Assembly: GCF_024029355.1 (NCBI RefSeq)
Contig: NZ_CP097117.1
Span: 744,001 to 808,000 of the forward strand
Reading direction: 5' to 3'
DNA length: 64,000 bases
Origin: Fructilactobacillus cliffordii
Lineage (GTDB): Bacteria > Bacillota > Bacilli > Lactobacillales > Lactobacillaceae
Below are positions 36,181 to 46,493 of the stretch, in pieces; the stretch's first letter is position 1, and the number at the start of each line of letters is the position of its first letter. Under the pieces are notes generated by a model that made no database searches, was not told the origin of the DNA, and worked only from the letters and a program-made list of their open reading frames with translations. The translations under genes were made by a program, and so were the position numbers.

Positions 36181-37734
36181 GTGGCCAAACCGCACTGGCT
36201 AGCATTAGCAAACTTAAAATTCGTGGGAATTAGCGCTGTTATTGGAATCACAACGGGGGGCGTCATCTCTGTGTTTCGCGTTCTGATTGAGCACGGGCTC
36301 CAGTTCAGTACACACTTGTACCAAACCATTCCCCATCATTGGCAAAATCTCTGGATTGCCATTCCTCTGGCCCTCTTGTTGGCCATCGTGGTCGGCTTGC
36401 TGGTTAAATCCGAACCGAGCATCCGTGGTTCTGGAATTCCGCAGGTAGAAGCGCAGCTAGCCGGGAACCTCGAAATGAACTGGATCCAGGTCCTCTGGAA
36501 GAAATTCGTAGCGGGCGTGCTCACCAACTCTACCGGAGTTTTCATGGGACGTGAAGGACCATCCATTCAACTTGGAGGTGCCGTGGGTCAAGGAATTGCC
36601 GCTGGCTTAAAACAACAAGGCGGAACCAGACGGCTTTCGATTGCCACTGGAGCTGCTGCAGGACTTTCTGCTACGTTTAGCGCGCCGTTAGCCGGCACCT
36701 TCTTCGTCCTTGAAGGCGTCTATCGGAACTTTCAACCCACTATCTGGCTCTCCTGCCTGACTGGGGCACTGTGTTCTAACTTTGTTTCAGAAAACGTATT
36801 TGGATTAGCTCCCGTTCTTCCAATTACCTATCAAAAATTACTCCAACCGGTAATGTACTGGCAGTTACTGCCGCTCGGTTTAGCCTTGGGAATTCTGGGT
36901 CACTTCTATAACTTAGGTTTGCTCAATTTCCCAGCGTGGTATTCCAAAATCAAGTTGATTCCGAGTTGGCTTTACTGTGCAATTCCCCTGCTCCTCATCA
37001 TTCCAATTGGCATGTACTTTCCTGCTACCACCGGTGGGGGAAGTAAAATCATCATGCTCCTGGCCACCCACCACTATGCCGTGATGCTGATTTTAGCTTG
37101 GTTAACGTTGCGGTTTAGCTTTGGACTAGTATCATATGGCGCCGGCTTACCAGGTGGTTTCTTCATGCCCATCCTAACCATTGGGGCTTTAATTGGAGCT
37201 GGCTACGGTACCATCATGCACCAACTGGGCTTTTTACCCGCCAACTTAATGAACAATCTGATTATCTTTGGCATGGCCGGTTGTTTGACTGCCGTCTGCA
37301 AGGCTCCGTTCACTTCCATCATTCTAATCACCGAATTAGTGGGTAGTACCAGAAACTTCATGTCATTAACCATTGTAGTTTTAATTGCCTACCTTACCGC
37401 TGATTTAATGGGAACTCAACCCATCTATCAGGTACTCTCGGAGCGGCTGACAAGTGTTAAACGTTACCTCGATTCACTGGAAGCCACCGACCAACTCCAG
37501 GTGCCGGTCTTTGGTTTTAGCGAGGTCGCCAACCAGCAGGTCCAAGACGTTAAGTGGCCGGAAAATACCATTCTGATTACGATTAAACGGGGTAACCTTA
37601 CGATTCTGCCGCACGGTTCAACCGTGATTAAACCTGGGGATACGCTAATTTTCCTGGTCCACAAGGACTCTGTAGGTTATCTGTACAAGGAACTACGACA
37701 GATGGCAACAAATCAAACGGATGATTTAGGATAA
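36181..37734 (+). CDS. ClC family chloride/proton exchanger with C-terminal RCK_C domain
   Basis: The 517-residue protein has the ClC motifs GSGIP, GREGP (gating Glu) and GGFFMP, the latter in FMPILTIGALIGAG. A Glu in FVLEGV is at the proton-side position of exchangers, favouring H+/Cl- antiport over a channel. The C-terminal 80 residues (VPVFGFSEVANQQVQDV onward) form a TrkA_C/RCK_C-like ligand domain. The start is set to GTG 36181 because GGAGGAG lies nine bases before it; ATG 36163 and ATG 36172 flank or overlap that ribosome site. TGATACAAT at 36134-36142 is a likely extended -10. Such exchangers can support acid tolerance. Confidence 0.87.
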   Translation: MAKPHWLALANLKFVGISAVIGITTGGVISVFRVLIEHGLQFSTHLYQTIPHHWQNLWIAIPLALLLAIVVGLLVKSEPSIRGSGIPQVEAQLAGNLEMNWIQVLWKKFVAGVLTNSTGVFMGREGPSIQLGGAVGQGIAAGLKQQGGTRRLSIATGAAAGLSATFSAPLAGTFFVLEGVYRNFQPTIWLSCLTGALCSNFVSENVFGLAPVLPITYQKLLQPVMYWQLLPLGLALGILGHFYNLGLLNFPAWYSKIKLIPSWLYCAIPLLLIIPIGMYFPATTGGGSKIIMLLATHHYAVMLILAWLTLRFSFGLVSYGAGLPGGFFMPILTIGALIGAGYGTIMHQLGFLPANLMNNLIIFGMAGCLTAVCKAPFTSIILITELVGSTRNFMSLTIVVLIAYLTADLMGTQPIYQVLSERLTSVKRYLDSLEATDQLQVPVFGFSEVANQQVQDVKWPENTILITIKRGNLTILPHGSTVIKPGDTLIFLVHKDSVGYLYKELRQMATNQTDDLG

Positions 37735-37735
37735 G

Positions 37736-37852
37736 ATGAACAGCTTTAACAATCCGCTAGATTTAGCTAAGTTAATTCTTAAAATTGGACGCCAACTTTG
37801 TCAAAATACCGTTTTTGTTCAAGTTACAGTCAAAAATGATGAGGTAACTTGA
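37736..37852 (+). CDS. Possible 38-codon open frame or gene remnant after the ClC gene
   Basis: An ATG one base after the ClC stop opens 38 codons. The start reads MNSFNNPLDLAKLILKIGR, which looks like an N-terminal amphipathic helix, perhaps of a MarR-like regulator. The end runs into a 15-bp inverted repeat. It has no ribosome site of its own and would depend on reinitiation. A truncated gene remnant is as likely as a real peptide. Confidence 0.25.
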   Translation: MNSFNNPLDLAKLILKIGRQLCQNTVFVQVTVKNDEVT

Positions 37853-37858
37853 ACAAAA
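37813..37858. repeat. 15-bp perfect inverted repeat
   Basis: TTTTGTTCAAGTTAC and GTAACTTGAACAAAA are exact inverted copies separated by 16 bases. No T run follows on either strand, so it is not a normal terminator. It may be an operator, an mRNA hairpin or the scar of a lost element. Confidence 0.7.
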
Positions 37859-37950
37859 CAGCCAATTTGTTGAAGTTGTAATAATTATAAATAACATTTC
37901 AATCCTAAATTAAGCACTTTCATAAATATGCAAATTAATTTTCACATTGA

Positions 37951-37990
37951 AAAAGAGGCTAGCTACCGATTTCCGGTAATTAGCCTCTTT
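37951..37990. terminator. Terminator between the ClC and HisS-like genes
   Basis: AGAGGCTAGCTACCG and CGGTAATTAGCCTCT form a stem with small mismatches. The T run is longer on the minus strand, so it mainly serves the HisS-like gene. Confidence 0.8.
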
Positions 37991-38002
37991 AAGTAAACCT
38001 GA

Positions 38003-39190
38003 TTATTCAATTACAATAATATTTTTCGCGTTTAGCTTAAAGGCTTCCTTCTTTTGACTCTTCATACTACGTTCCTGGAAGTTTACTTCCACTATGTTTC
38101 CACTACTGCGTAGTTCCGCTGCCTTGGCTAACGCTCCGTCTAGAATGCGATTAACTTCTGCGGATTCTTTGTCCTTGGTATCAGTACAAATGAAGTAGTC
38201 CACCGCATGTTCGTTTTCATCGGCTTGAACCACCGTGGCTAGTCGCTCTTCTCCAAACGCAAAGCCCACGCCACCCATTTCGGGACCACCAAATTCCTGC
38301 ACCATGTTATTATAACGACCACCGGCACAAATGGTGGTATATTCATCCCCAAAGGCGGGTGCTTTCGCTTGGATTTCAAACACCGTATCGGTGTAGTAAT
38401 CGAGCCCCCGCACTAGCCGATCATCAACCGTGTAGCCAACGTGTAAAATGTCCAATGCCCGTTTGACTGCCGCAAAGTATTGTTGCGAACGTTCGTTTAA
38501 GCTGTCTTCCAATTTCGGGGCCCCCGCCACAATTTCTTGATCATGCCGGTCTTTACTATCAAGGATTCGGAGTGGGTTTTGGTCCAACCGCCGTTGCGAA
38601 TCATTGCTCAACTCGTCTTGGTACTGTTTAAAGTAGTCCACCAACGTGTCCCGGTAAGCAGCCCGACTTTCGTCGTCTCCGAGGGTGTTGAGTTCCACTC
38701 GCAAGTCTTGAATGTCTAAGCCTTGAAAAATGTCGATGGCTAAGCGAATCACTTCAGCATCGATTTGAGGGCTTACAGTTCCAATCGTTTCACAACCGAT
38801 TTGATGAAATTCCCGGTTGTGCGTAGCCCCCGGTCGTTCGTAACGAAACATTGGTCCCATGTAGTAAGTCTTAACTGGTTTGGGGTGTTCTGGTCCAAAT
38901 AGCTTGTTTTCGACAAACGAGCGGACAATCCCGGCCGTTCCTTCCGGACGTAGCGTGATGCTTCGTCCACCCTTGTCTTCAAATGAATACATTTGTTTCG
39001 TCACAATGTCTGAGGAATCCCCGGAGGTCCGACTAAACACGTCCGTCTTTTCTACCAGTGGGGTTCTAATTTCAGCATAGTTATAGCGCGCAAACACGTC
39101 ACGGGCTGTATCTTCGATTCGTTGCCAGATCGCAGTTTGTTCCGGCAGGATATCTTCCATCCCCCGCACTCGTTTGAATTTTCCGTCCAT
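38003..39190 (-). CDS. Histidyl-tRNA synthetase-like protein, divergent and C-terminally short
   Basis: The 395-residue protein matches HisS along most of its length: VRGMEDILPEQ at the start, TLRPEGTAGIVRSF, FRYERP in motif 2, LVRGLDYYTDTVFEI and GVGFAFGEERLATV in motif 3. Two things differ. The motif 2 loop reads RPGATHNREFHQ instead of the usual RPQxGRxRQFHQ, losing one Arg near the ATP site. The anticodon-binding domain stops at NAKNIIVIE, about 25-30 residues earlier than normal. A terminator follows at once, so no remnant lies downstream. It may be a second, specialised paralogue. ATG 39190 is preferred over TTG 39202 by family alignment. Confidence 0.8.
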   Translation of the reverse strand: MDGKFKRVRGMEDILPEQTAIWQRIEDTARDVFARYNYAEIRTPLVEKTDVFSRTSGDSSDIVTKQMYSFEDKGGRSITLRPEGTAGIVRSFVENKLFGPEHPKPVKTYYMGPMFRYERPGATHNREFHQIGCETIGTVSPQIDAEVIRLAIDIFQGLDIQDLRVELNTLGDDESRAAYRDTLVDYFKQYQDELSNDSQRRLDQNPLRILDSKDRHDQEIVAGAPKLEDSLNERSQQYFAAVKRALDILHVGYTVDDRLVRGLDYYTDTVFEIQAKAPAFGDEYTTICAGGRYNNMVQEFGGPEMGGVGFAFGEERLATVVQADENEHAVDYFICTDTKDKESAEVNRILDGALAKAAELRSSGNIVEVNFQERSMKSQKKEAFKLNAKNIIVIE

Positions 39191-39344
39191 GAATTCAACC
39201 AACTTTCTTTTTTGAGTGTTTAGTTAAATTCTACCATTATTCTCAAATTTTTAATAATTCCCCTGCTAATTCCAAACATTTTTCCATGTCAAAATGGTTA
39301 CGTACATTAATTTGCAATAGTGGAGTTAGTGTTCGTGATTTTCT

Positions 39345-39373
39345 TTGATTTCCCCCGCTCTTTCTGCTATTCT
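39345..39373 (+). promoter_or_regulatory. Candidate promoter of guaBA
   Basis: TTGATT and TATTCT are separated by 17 bases, with the -10 ending 39 bases before the guaB start. No purine riboswitch core is visible in the 210-base gap upstream of guaB. Confidence 0.45.
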
Positions 39374-39403
39374 ATGATATTAATAACAGTCATAGATAAT
39401 TAG

Positions 39404-40549
<1,146 letters not shown>

Positions 40550-40559
40550 GAGGATTGGA

Positions 40560-42113
40560 ATGCCAAATTTAGCCAAAAAATATGATTCAGTGGTTGTGTT
40601 GGACTTCGGAAGCCAATACAATCAACTCATCACCCGTCGGATTCGGGAAATGGGTGTTTATTCCGAATTAAAACCACATACCCTGTCCGCCGCAGAAATC
40701 AAAAAGATGGATCCTAAAGCCATCATCTTTTCTGGTGGTCCGAATAGTGTTAACGGCCCGAACGCCCTTGGAGTTGATCCTGATATTTTTAACCTAGGAC
40801 TCCCAATTCTAGGAATTTGTTATGGAATGCAACTGATGGCCCACGACTTGCCGGGTGGCGAAACCGTCACCGCTGAAAGCAGCGAATACGGTCAGGCTGA
40901 CATCGACGTCACGGATCCCCATTCCGAATTCTTCAAGGATATGGACGAAAAACAACAAGTGTTAATGAGTCACGGTGACTTCGTTACCAAGGTTCCCGAT
41001 GGCTTCGCCGCGACCGCTACCAGTGCTAATTGCCCCATCTCAGCCATGGCTGATCCCGAACGAGGTTTTTACGCCGTTCAGTTCCATCCCGAAGTAAACC
41101 TAACGGCTCAAGGTCGGGAAATGTTACGCCACTTTGTCTTTGACATTGCTGGTGCCGAAGCTAACTGGTCGATGGACGACTTTATTGAAGATGAAATTCA
41201 AACCATCAAAGAAACCGTGGGCGACAAACGGGTCTTACTCGGCCTGTCCGGTGGAGTTGATTCCTCAGTGGTGTCAGTGCTATTGCACCGTGCCATTGGC
41301 GACCAACTGATCCCGGTGTTCGTGGACCACGGTCTGTTGCGGAAAAGCGAAGCCGAACAAGTGCTCAAATCCCTAGGTGAAGACTTTGGCTTAAACATCG
41401 ATTTCGTGGATGCTAGCAATCACTTCTTGAACAAGCTCAAGGGCGTTACGGATCCCGAAAAGAAACGGAAAATCATCGGAAAAGAGTTCATTGAAACCTT
41501 CTCCAACGAGGCCCGTAAGTTTAAGGACGTTGACTTCCTAGCTCAAGGAACGCTCTACACCGACGTGATTGAATCCGGAACTGATACGGCCCAAACCATC
41601 AAATCCCACCACAACGTGGGTGGTTTGCCCGAAGACTTACAGTTCAAACTGATTGAACCTTTAAACAAACTATTTAAAGACGAAGTTCGCGAACTCGGGG
41701 AGAAATTGGGCATGCCAAGTGAATTAGTTTGGCGTCAACCATTCCCTGGTCCTGGTTTAGCCATTCGGGTAATTGGTGAAGTGACACCAGAACGTTTACG
41801 GATGGTACGTAACTCCGATGCCATTTTACGAGATGAATTTGCTAAAGCTGGTTTAAACAAGACCGTTTGGCAATACTTCACTGCCCTGCCTGGCATTCGC
41901 AGCGTGGGGGTCATGGGTGACGAACGGACCTATGACGAAGCCGTTACAATTCGGGCTGTCACCTCGGTTGATGGAATGACCGCTGAATTTGCGGGAGTTC
42001 CCTGGGAAGTCCTGGGTAAGGTTTCCAAACGAATCGTTGATGATGTTCCAGGCGTTAACCGCGTCCTCTACGACATTACTGGTAAGCCGCCTGCAACGAT
42101 TGAATACGAATAA
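40560..42113 (+). CDS. guaA: GMP synthase (glutamine-hydrolysing)
   Basis: The 517-residue enzyme has an N-terminal class I glutaminase ([24 protein letters not shown] with the nucleophile Cys, FHPEV with His and Glu). The ATP-pyrophosphatase domain has the [10 protein letters not shown]-loop, and the dimerisation domain ends in [13 protein letters not shown]. It converts XMP to GMP using glutamine and ATP. ATG 40560 follows AGGAGG; an upstream in-frame ATG lies inside guaB. It forms an operon with guaB, ended by the terminator at 42174. Confidence 0.96.
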   Translation: MPNLAKKYDSVVVLDFGSQYNQLITRRIREMGVYSELKPHTLSAAEIKKMDPKAIIFSGGPNSVNGPNALGVDPDIFNLGLPILGICYGMQLMAHDLPGGETVTAESSEYGQADIDVTDPHSEFFKDMDEKQQVLMSHGDFVTKVPDGFAATATSANCPISAMADPERGFYAVQFHPEVNLTAQGREMLRHFVFDIAGAEANWSMDDFIEDEIQTIKETVGDKRVLLGLSGGVDSSVVSVLLHRAIGDQLIPVFVDHGLLRKSEAEQVLKSLGEDFGLNIDFVDASNHFLNKLKGVTDPEKKRKIIGKEFIETFSNEARKFKDVDFLAQGTLYTDVIESGTDTAQTIKSHHNVGGLPEDLQFKLIEPLNKLFKDEVRELGEKLGMPSELVWRQPFPGPGLAIRVIGEVTPERLRMVRNSDAILRDEFAKAGLNKTVWQYFTALPGIRSVGVMGDERTYDEAVTIRAVTSVDGMTAEFAGVPWEVLGKVSKRIVDDVPGVNRVLYDITGKPPATIEYE

Positions 42114-42173
42114 TCAAGCAATATCAAAGTAATCTAATTTTAGACTTCCTTGATTGACAGCTTAAATAAGCGA

Positions 42174-42222
42174 AAAAGATCCCTGTATTATGAAATAAAT
42201 TCATGATACAGGGATCTTTTTG
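42174..42222 (+). terminator. Rho-independent terminator of guaBA
   Basis: AAAAGATCCCTGTAT and ATACAGGGATCTTTT form a 15-bp stem with a T run. Confidence 0.9.
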
Positions 42223-42314
42223 TATCCTTTCCTTAACTACCAATAAAATTTTATAAACTCGCCGACCTCCGGTATAATTGAATTATTAATTACTTTTATA
42301 TAGGAGGACTCGCG

Positions 42315-44444
42315 ATGCACATTTTAGAAGCCGTGCTGATTTTGCTTGGATTAGTTTTAATTTCTAACGTTGCTAGCCATTACATCACAATAGTACCAGT
42401 AAGTTTAATTCAAATTACGCTGGGAGTTGGGATGGCTCTCTGCTTTAATTTTCAAATTGACTTGGATACTACTTGGTTCCTCTTGCTGTTTATAGCACCG
42501 TTACTATTTAACGATGGACGTGATTTCCCCAAAAAAGAACTCTGGGAGCTTCGAGGTCCCATCTTTGAAAACGCTATCTGGTTAGTCTTTTTAACCACGA
42601 TCGTCGGTGGATTTATCGTCAACTGGCTAATCCCATCAATGCCATTAGCGGTTTGTTTTGCCTTAATTGCAATCCTCTCCCCGACTGATCCGGTGGCGGT
42701 TCAATCAATTTCCAAGCGAGTCAACCTACCTAAAAGCATTCTGCACTTAGTTAGTGGCGAAAGTTTAATTAATGATGCTAGTGGCCTAATTGCCTTTAAA
42801 TATGCAATTGCGGCCGTAGTAACTGGTTATTTCTCGATTTACAAAGCCGCTGGTGACTTTATTTACATGTCACTGATGGGGCTTTTTCTAGGTTGGATCT
42901 TGATGCTCGTCTTGCTTTGGGTTAGAAACAAACTCGATAGCATCCACTTCCACGATGCCATTTTTAGCGTTGTCCTCCAAATTTTAACTCCTTTCTTAGT
43001 TTACATTGTTGCAGAAGATTTTTTTCATGCTTCTGGAGTAATTGCAGTGGTAACCGCTGGGATTCTTGATCACGTCCAAAATAAACGAGTAACTGGTCAA
43101 ACCCCCGAGATTACCCTTCTAACCAATCGAACCTGGGATATAATCGTGTACTGTTTAAACGGGGTCGTTTTCCTTATCCTCGGGATTGAACTCCCATTAG
43201 CCATGCGTAGCGTGATTAAGGGAAATAAGTATGGAACTCTACAATCAATTGGCTACGCTTTTTTAATCTGGTTGATGATTCTCATCATCCGGGTAGTATG
43301 GATTCTTGGTTACCAAGCTTTCTCCTACTACGTAACGAAAAAAGAAAAGAAAAAACCACAGTTTAAAGTGGGGTTATTGGCCGGATTATCAGGAGTACGT
43401 GGCGCCATCACTATGGCTGGAGTCTTATCCGTACCAACTATCATTGATACCGGGGCTCCATTCCCTGATCGTGCTCTGATGCTTTTTATTGCAGCTGGTG
43501 TGATTGTGATTAGTTTAATTGCTGCTTCCATCACACTTCCGCTAATTGCTCCCGGACAAGGAACCATTGAAACTAGAGCTTCTAGCATCAAAGACAACGA
43601 GCCAGAGGATGACAACGAAGAAGAGGAAGAGCAAAAAAACAACGAATTTGTCAGCTACGGAGTTGCCAAACTTTATATGATGAACTCGGCTATTGCTTAT
43701 CTTGAATCCAATAAAACCGACTCCAATCAACGAGCAGTTTTTGACATCATCATGGATTACGAAGTTGCCATTCGGAAGCAACAGCGCCAATTCCATAATC
43801 GACCAGAAATCACCAAAAACTTGAACGAAACCATCGCTCTTCGCCGTGTGGCCCTTCGTGGAGAGCGTGATGCAGTGGAACAACTCTACAAACAAAAACT
43901 AATTGGAACCGACGCTTACTGGATTGCTTCTCGTCAATTAAATCGCGAAGAATATCGACTTTTGCAAGCAACCGGAACCAAACAAAACCGAATTAAAACG
44001 AATCGAATTGGATGGTTATCACGCTTAATCCGCCTGCTTAAAATCTGGCAATGGAATCAAAAGGAGAGTAAACAAACCAAGGACGATTTACGATTAATCC
44101 AAAAGGTCGGGTCGCAAGGAGCTATCAATGCGATTAATCACTTCCTCAATCGGGATGACATTAATCGCGAGGACTTTTCTTCTCAAAATATCCACTTTTT
44201 GTTAGTTTATTATCAAAATCGTATCCAAGAAGCAAAGTCATTTGGAGATAGTGAACAAGAAGAAGAAAAATACAACCGTCAAGTTCTTGAATTAAAAACC
44301 CAAGCTCTGGAAGCAGAACGAAAAGCAATTGAGACATTAATTGAAAATTGTCACATTTCTCGCAACATGGGATTACATTTACGGCAAAACGTTAACTATG
44401 AGGAAACCATTCTACTCAACAACTACAAAAAAGAAACCGAGTAG
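42315..44444 (+). CDS. NhaP-type (CPA1) cation/proton antiporter with long C-terminal coiled domain
   Basis: The 709-residue protein has about twelve membrane helices in its first 420 residues, with SPTDPVAVQSI and SGESLINDASGLIAF. The latter Asn-Asp pair is the ion-binding site of CPA1 antiporters. Then follows a very acidic linker (NEPEDDNEEEEEQKN) and about 270 hydrophilic, mostly helical residues rich in Gln, Glu and Arg. It would exchange Na+ or K+ for H+ in pH and salt homeostasis; the tail may be regulatory. AGGAGG precedes the ATG. Confidence 0.88.
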   Translation: MHILEAVLILLGLVLISNVASHYITIVPVSLIQITLGVGMALCFNFQIDLDTTWFLLLFIAPLLFNDGRDFPKKELWELRGPIFENAIWLVFLTTIVGGFIVNWLIPSMPLAVCFALIAILSPTDPVAVQSISKRVNLPKSILHLVSGESLINDASGLIAFKYAIAAVVTGYFSIYKAAGDFIYMSLMGLFLGWILMLVLLWVRNKLDSIHFHDAIFSVVLQILTPFLVYIVAEDFFHASGVIAVVTAGILDHVQNKRVTGQTPEITLLTNRTWDIIVYCLNGVVFLILGIELPLAMRSVIKGNKYGTLQSIGYAFLIWLMILIIRVVWILGYQAFSYYVTKKEKKKPQFKVGLLAGLSGVRGAITMAGVLSVPTIIDTGAPFPDRALMLFIAAGVIVISLIAASITLPLIAPGQGTIETRASSIKDNEPEDDNEEEEEQKNNEFVSYGVAKLYMMNSAIAYLESNKTDSNQRAVFDIIMDYEVAIRKQQRQFHNRPEITKNLNETIALRRVALRGERDAVEQLYKQKLIGTDAYWIASRQLNREEYRLLQATGTKQNRIKTNRIGWLSRLIRLLKIWQWNQKESKQTKDDLRLIQKVGSQGAINAINHFLNRDDINREDFSSQNIHFLLVYYQNRIQEAKSFGDSEQEEEKYNRQVLELKTQALEAERKAIETLIENCHISRNMGLHLRQNVNYEETILLNNYKKETE

Positions 44445-44572
44445 ATAACAGTAATATCTACCAGTATAATCACCTTCAATTAAGTTTAATCTTTGATTTA
44501 CGCTAAACAATCAAATTGAAAAAAATTAATTAACTTTTTTTATTTTTTGCTTTTCTTTTAACACTTATAGGT

Positions 44573-44578
44573 TATAAT
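44573..44578 (+). promoter_or_regulatory. -10 element of the WxL locus promoter
   Basis: TATAAT lies in GGTTATAATAAAATTG about 85 bases before the first WxL gene. No optimal -35 is seen (TTGCTT is 20 bases away). The resulting 5' leader of about 80 bases contains the hairpin at 44608-44633. Confidence 0.5.
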
Positions 44579-44607
44579 AAAATTGTGCTTTTTGAGTACA
44601 ATGTTTA

Positions 44608-44633
44608 AGTGAACGCGGATTCCCGTGCTTACT
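44608..44633 (+). promoter_or_regulatory. 5' leader hairpin of the first WxL mRNA
   Basis: AGTGAACGCGG can pair with CCGTGCTTACT (GU pairs and one mismatch) around a four-base loop, about 30 bases before the start codon. A stabilising 5' hairpin would fit a highly expressed surface-protein transcript; this is inference. Confidence 0.4.
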
Positions 44634-44664
44634 CACATTTTAATATTTTAGGAGGTCTTCAATT

Positions 44665-45360
44665 ATGAAGAAGAACAAGCTCATCATTGGTGGAGTTGCT
44701 TCATTTGCTGCTGTCCTTGGTTTAGCTGTTGCTGCACCTGCAGTTCACGCTGAAACATTCAGTAACAATGATTTACCACAAAACACTAGCACTACTAAAG
44801 ATGCTAAAACTGGTGATGTTTCTGCAACTTCAAATGCTCACATTGACATTCAAAGTGGTTACTTAACTTTGAACTCAGTTCCTGACTTGAACTTTGCCCC
44901 AACCAGTCAATCAAGTAATAACCAAGTTCAAGGGTTATTAAACAACAACACTGGTAACCGTCAAAGTCAAATTTCAATCACTGACAGCCGGACTGCAGAA
45001 GGTAAGGCTCAAAATGGTTGGCAATTAAGTGCCGCTCTTGGTCAATTCCGTGGCTTAAACGGTGCTGCTACTGACAATCCTGGTGCTTGGGCAATTAACT
45101 TGAACAACACTGGTTACACTAACAGCCAAAACTCACGGGTTAATGTTACTCCAAATGCTCGTCTTTCTGCTGGTGGTAACGGTACCAACATTGCTTCTGC
45201 TAACAACAATGAAGGTATTGGTAACACTACGATTGACTACAGCAAACAAGGTAAGAATGTTGCTAGTTTAACTGTTCCTGCTAACACTAAGGAAGGTTCA
45301 TACGACGCACCTATTACTTGGACATTGACTGCTGGAACTCCAAACAACCCTACTGCATAG
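44665..45360 (+). CDS. WxL domain surface protein
   Basis: The 231-residue protein has a signal peptide (KKNKLIIGGVASFAAVLGLA, cleavage after VHA) and then a WxL domain. The first WxL motif is in NGWQLSAAL near residue 119 and the distal one in YDAPITWTLTAG near 218. WxL domains attach non-covalently to peptidoglycan. The body is rich in Asn, Thr, Ser and Gly. AGGAGG precedes the ATG. Use of common codons (AAC, GGT, ACT) suggests strong expression. A partial terminator separates it from the four following genes. Confidence 0.92.
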   Translation: MKKNKLIIGGVASFAAVLGLAVAAPAVHAETFSNNDLPQNTSTTKDAKTGDVSATSNAHIDIQSGYLTLNSVPDLNFAPTSQSSNNQVQGLLNNNTGNRQSQISITDSRTAEGKAQNGWQLSAALGQFRGLNGAATDNPGAWAINLNNTGYTNSQNSRVNVTPNARLSAGGNGTNIASANNNEGIGNTTIDYSKQGKNVASLTVPANTKEGSYDAPITWTLTAGTPNNPTA

Positions 45361-45383
45361 AGTTAACGAGTTTCAATAGTTTA

Positions 45384-45424
45384 AAAAGGGGATCACTTAT
45401 TTGTATGAGTGTTTCCCTTTTTTA
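45384..45424 (+). terminator. Terminator after the first WxL gene
   Basis: AAAAAGGGGATCACTTA pairs imperfectly with TGAGTGTTTCCCTTTTTT and ends in T residues. It may lower expression of downstream WxL-locus genes relative to the first. Confidence 0.72.
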
Positions 45425-45449
45425 CTAATAAATATAGAAGAGGAAAATT

Positions 45450-46481
45450 ATGATTTTAAAGAACCACAAATTGCGCTTACTATTAGGTATCGCCTTTTTC
45501 TCTTTCCTGTTCGCATTGGTAGTTCCTACAGCAGTAAACGCTACCCCGGGTCCAGGAATAGCGGTTAAGCCCAACTATCCATCCACACAATTTGATCAGG
45601 GTGGATCGTTCTTTTTCAAAACTAAGCCAGGCGAACCGCAAACAATTACGATGGATGTGGCTAACCTTGCTAATTATTCTCAAACTTTAACAATTGAACC
45701 AACCACTGCTTACACTTCTAAAGATGGTTCAATTACTTATAAGCCCGGAAAAGTTCCTTATGATCGAACTTTAAAGTACAAAATGCGCGACTTGGTTAAA
45801 GAAAAGAAACAAAAAATCACAGTTGGTGCCAATCAAACTAAAAAGGTTAGCTTTACAGTAACTCCTCCCAAAAAGGACTATAAAGGAATCATCTTGGGAG
45901 CATTGTACGTAAAGACTGAAAACCGAAATGATAATGTTAATGCTAACAACGTTAACCTTAACAATAAACTTTCGTTGGTTATGCCGATTATGATTAAGTC
46001 GCAAGATAAAAAAGTTAATCCTAAGTTAACTGTTCCAAGTATCAAACCCGATAAAAGTGGATCCCAAACGCTCATCAACACTAAATTAGCTAATGAACGG
46101 CCAACCACAATTAAAGGGATGACAGTTACCAATCGGATTTATCGAAAGGGAAATTCGAAGAAGACTTTATCCAAAAACAAACAATATCAACTAAGCATGG
46201 CACCTAATTCTAATTTCAACATGCAAAATGATTTTGGAAAAAATGCCCTCCTCCCCGGAACATATCACCTGAGTTTACGAGCCCACGATGAAAACGGTAA
46301 TCACTGGAAAATTGAAAAAGACTTCAACGTTTCAATCAAGGATTCAGTAATTTACAATAATAACAACTGGTGGTGGATTGCACTTCTTGTTGCCCTCTTC
46401 TTGATTATCTTGTTATTGCTGTACCTAATTTACCGACAAAAAAGGAAACAAAAAGAGCTGCTTAACAATCAAGCTAAATAG
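45450..46481 (+). CDS. WxL-interacting protein (DUF916-DUF3324) with membrane anchor
   Basis: The 343-residue protein has a signal peptide and then DUF916 (from about residue 33, with VKPNYPSTQFDQGGSFFFKT and TKKVSFTVTPP). DUF3324 (about 185-290) follows, and a C-terminal membrane helix (WWWIALLVALFLIILLLLYL) with a basic tail. Proteins of this type bind peptidoglycan and WxL proteins and anchor the complex to the membrane. It is followed 13 bases later by the LPxTG gene. Confidence 0.9.
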   Translation: MILKNHKLRLLLGIAFFSFLFALVVPTAVNATPGPGIAVKPNYPSTQFDQGGSFFFKTKPGEPQTITMDVANLANYSQTLTIEPTTAYTSKDGSITYKPGKVPYDRTLKYKMRDLVKEKKQKITVGANQTKKVSFTVTPPKKDYKGIILGALYVKTENRNDNVNANNVNLNNKLSLVMPIMIKSQDKKVNPKLTVPSIKPDKSGSQTLINTKLANERPTTIKGMTVTNRIYRKGNSKKTLSKNKQYQLSMAPNSNFNMQNDFGKNALLPGTYHLSLRAHDENGNHWKIEKDFNVSIKDSVIYNNNNWWWIALLVALFLIILLLLYLIYRQKRKQKELLNNQAK

Positions 46482-46493
46482 GTAGGTGATTAG

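Noticed and set aside
44441-44462. Terminator after the antiporter gene
   Set aside because: The stem GTAGATA/TATCTAC is short and lacks a T run.
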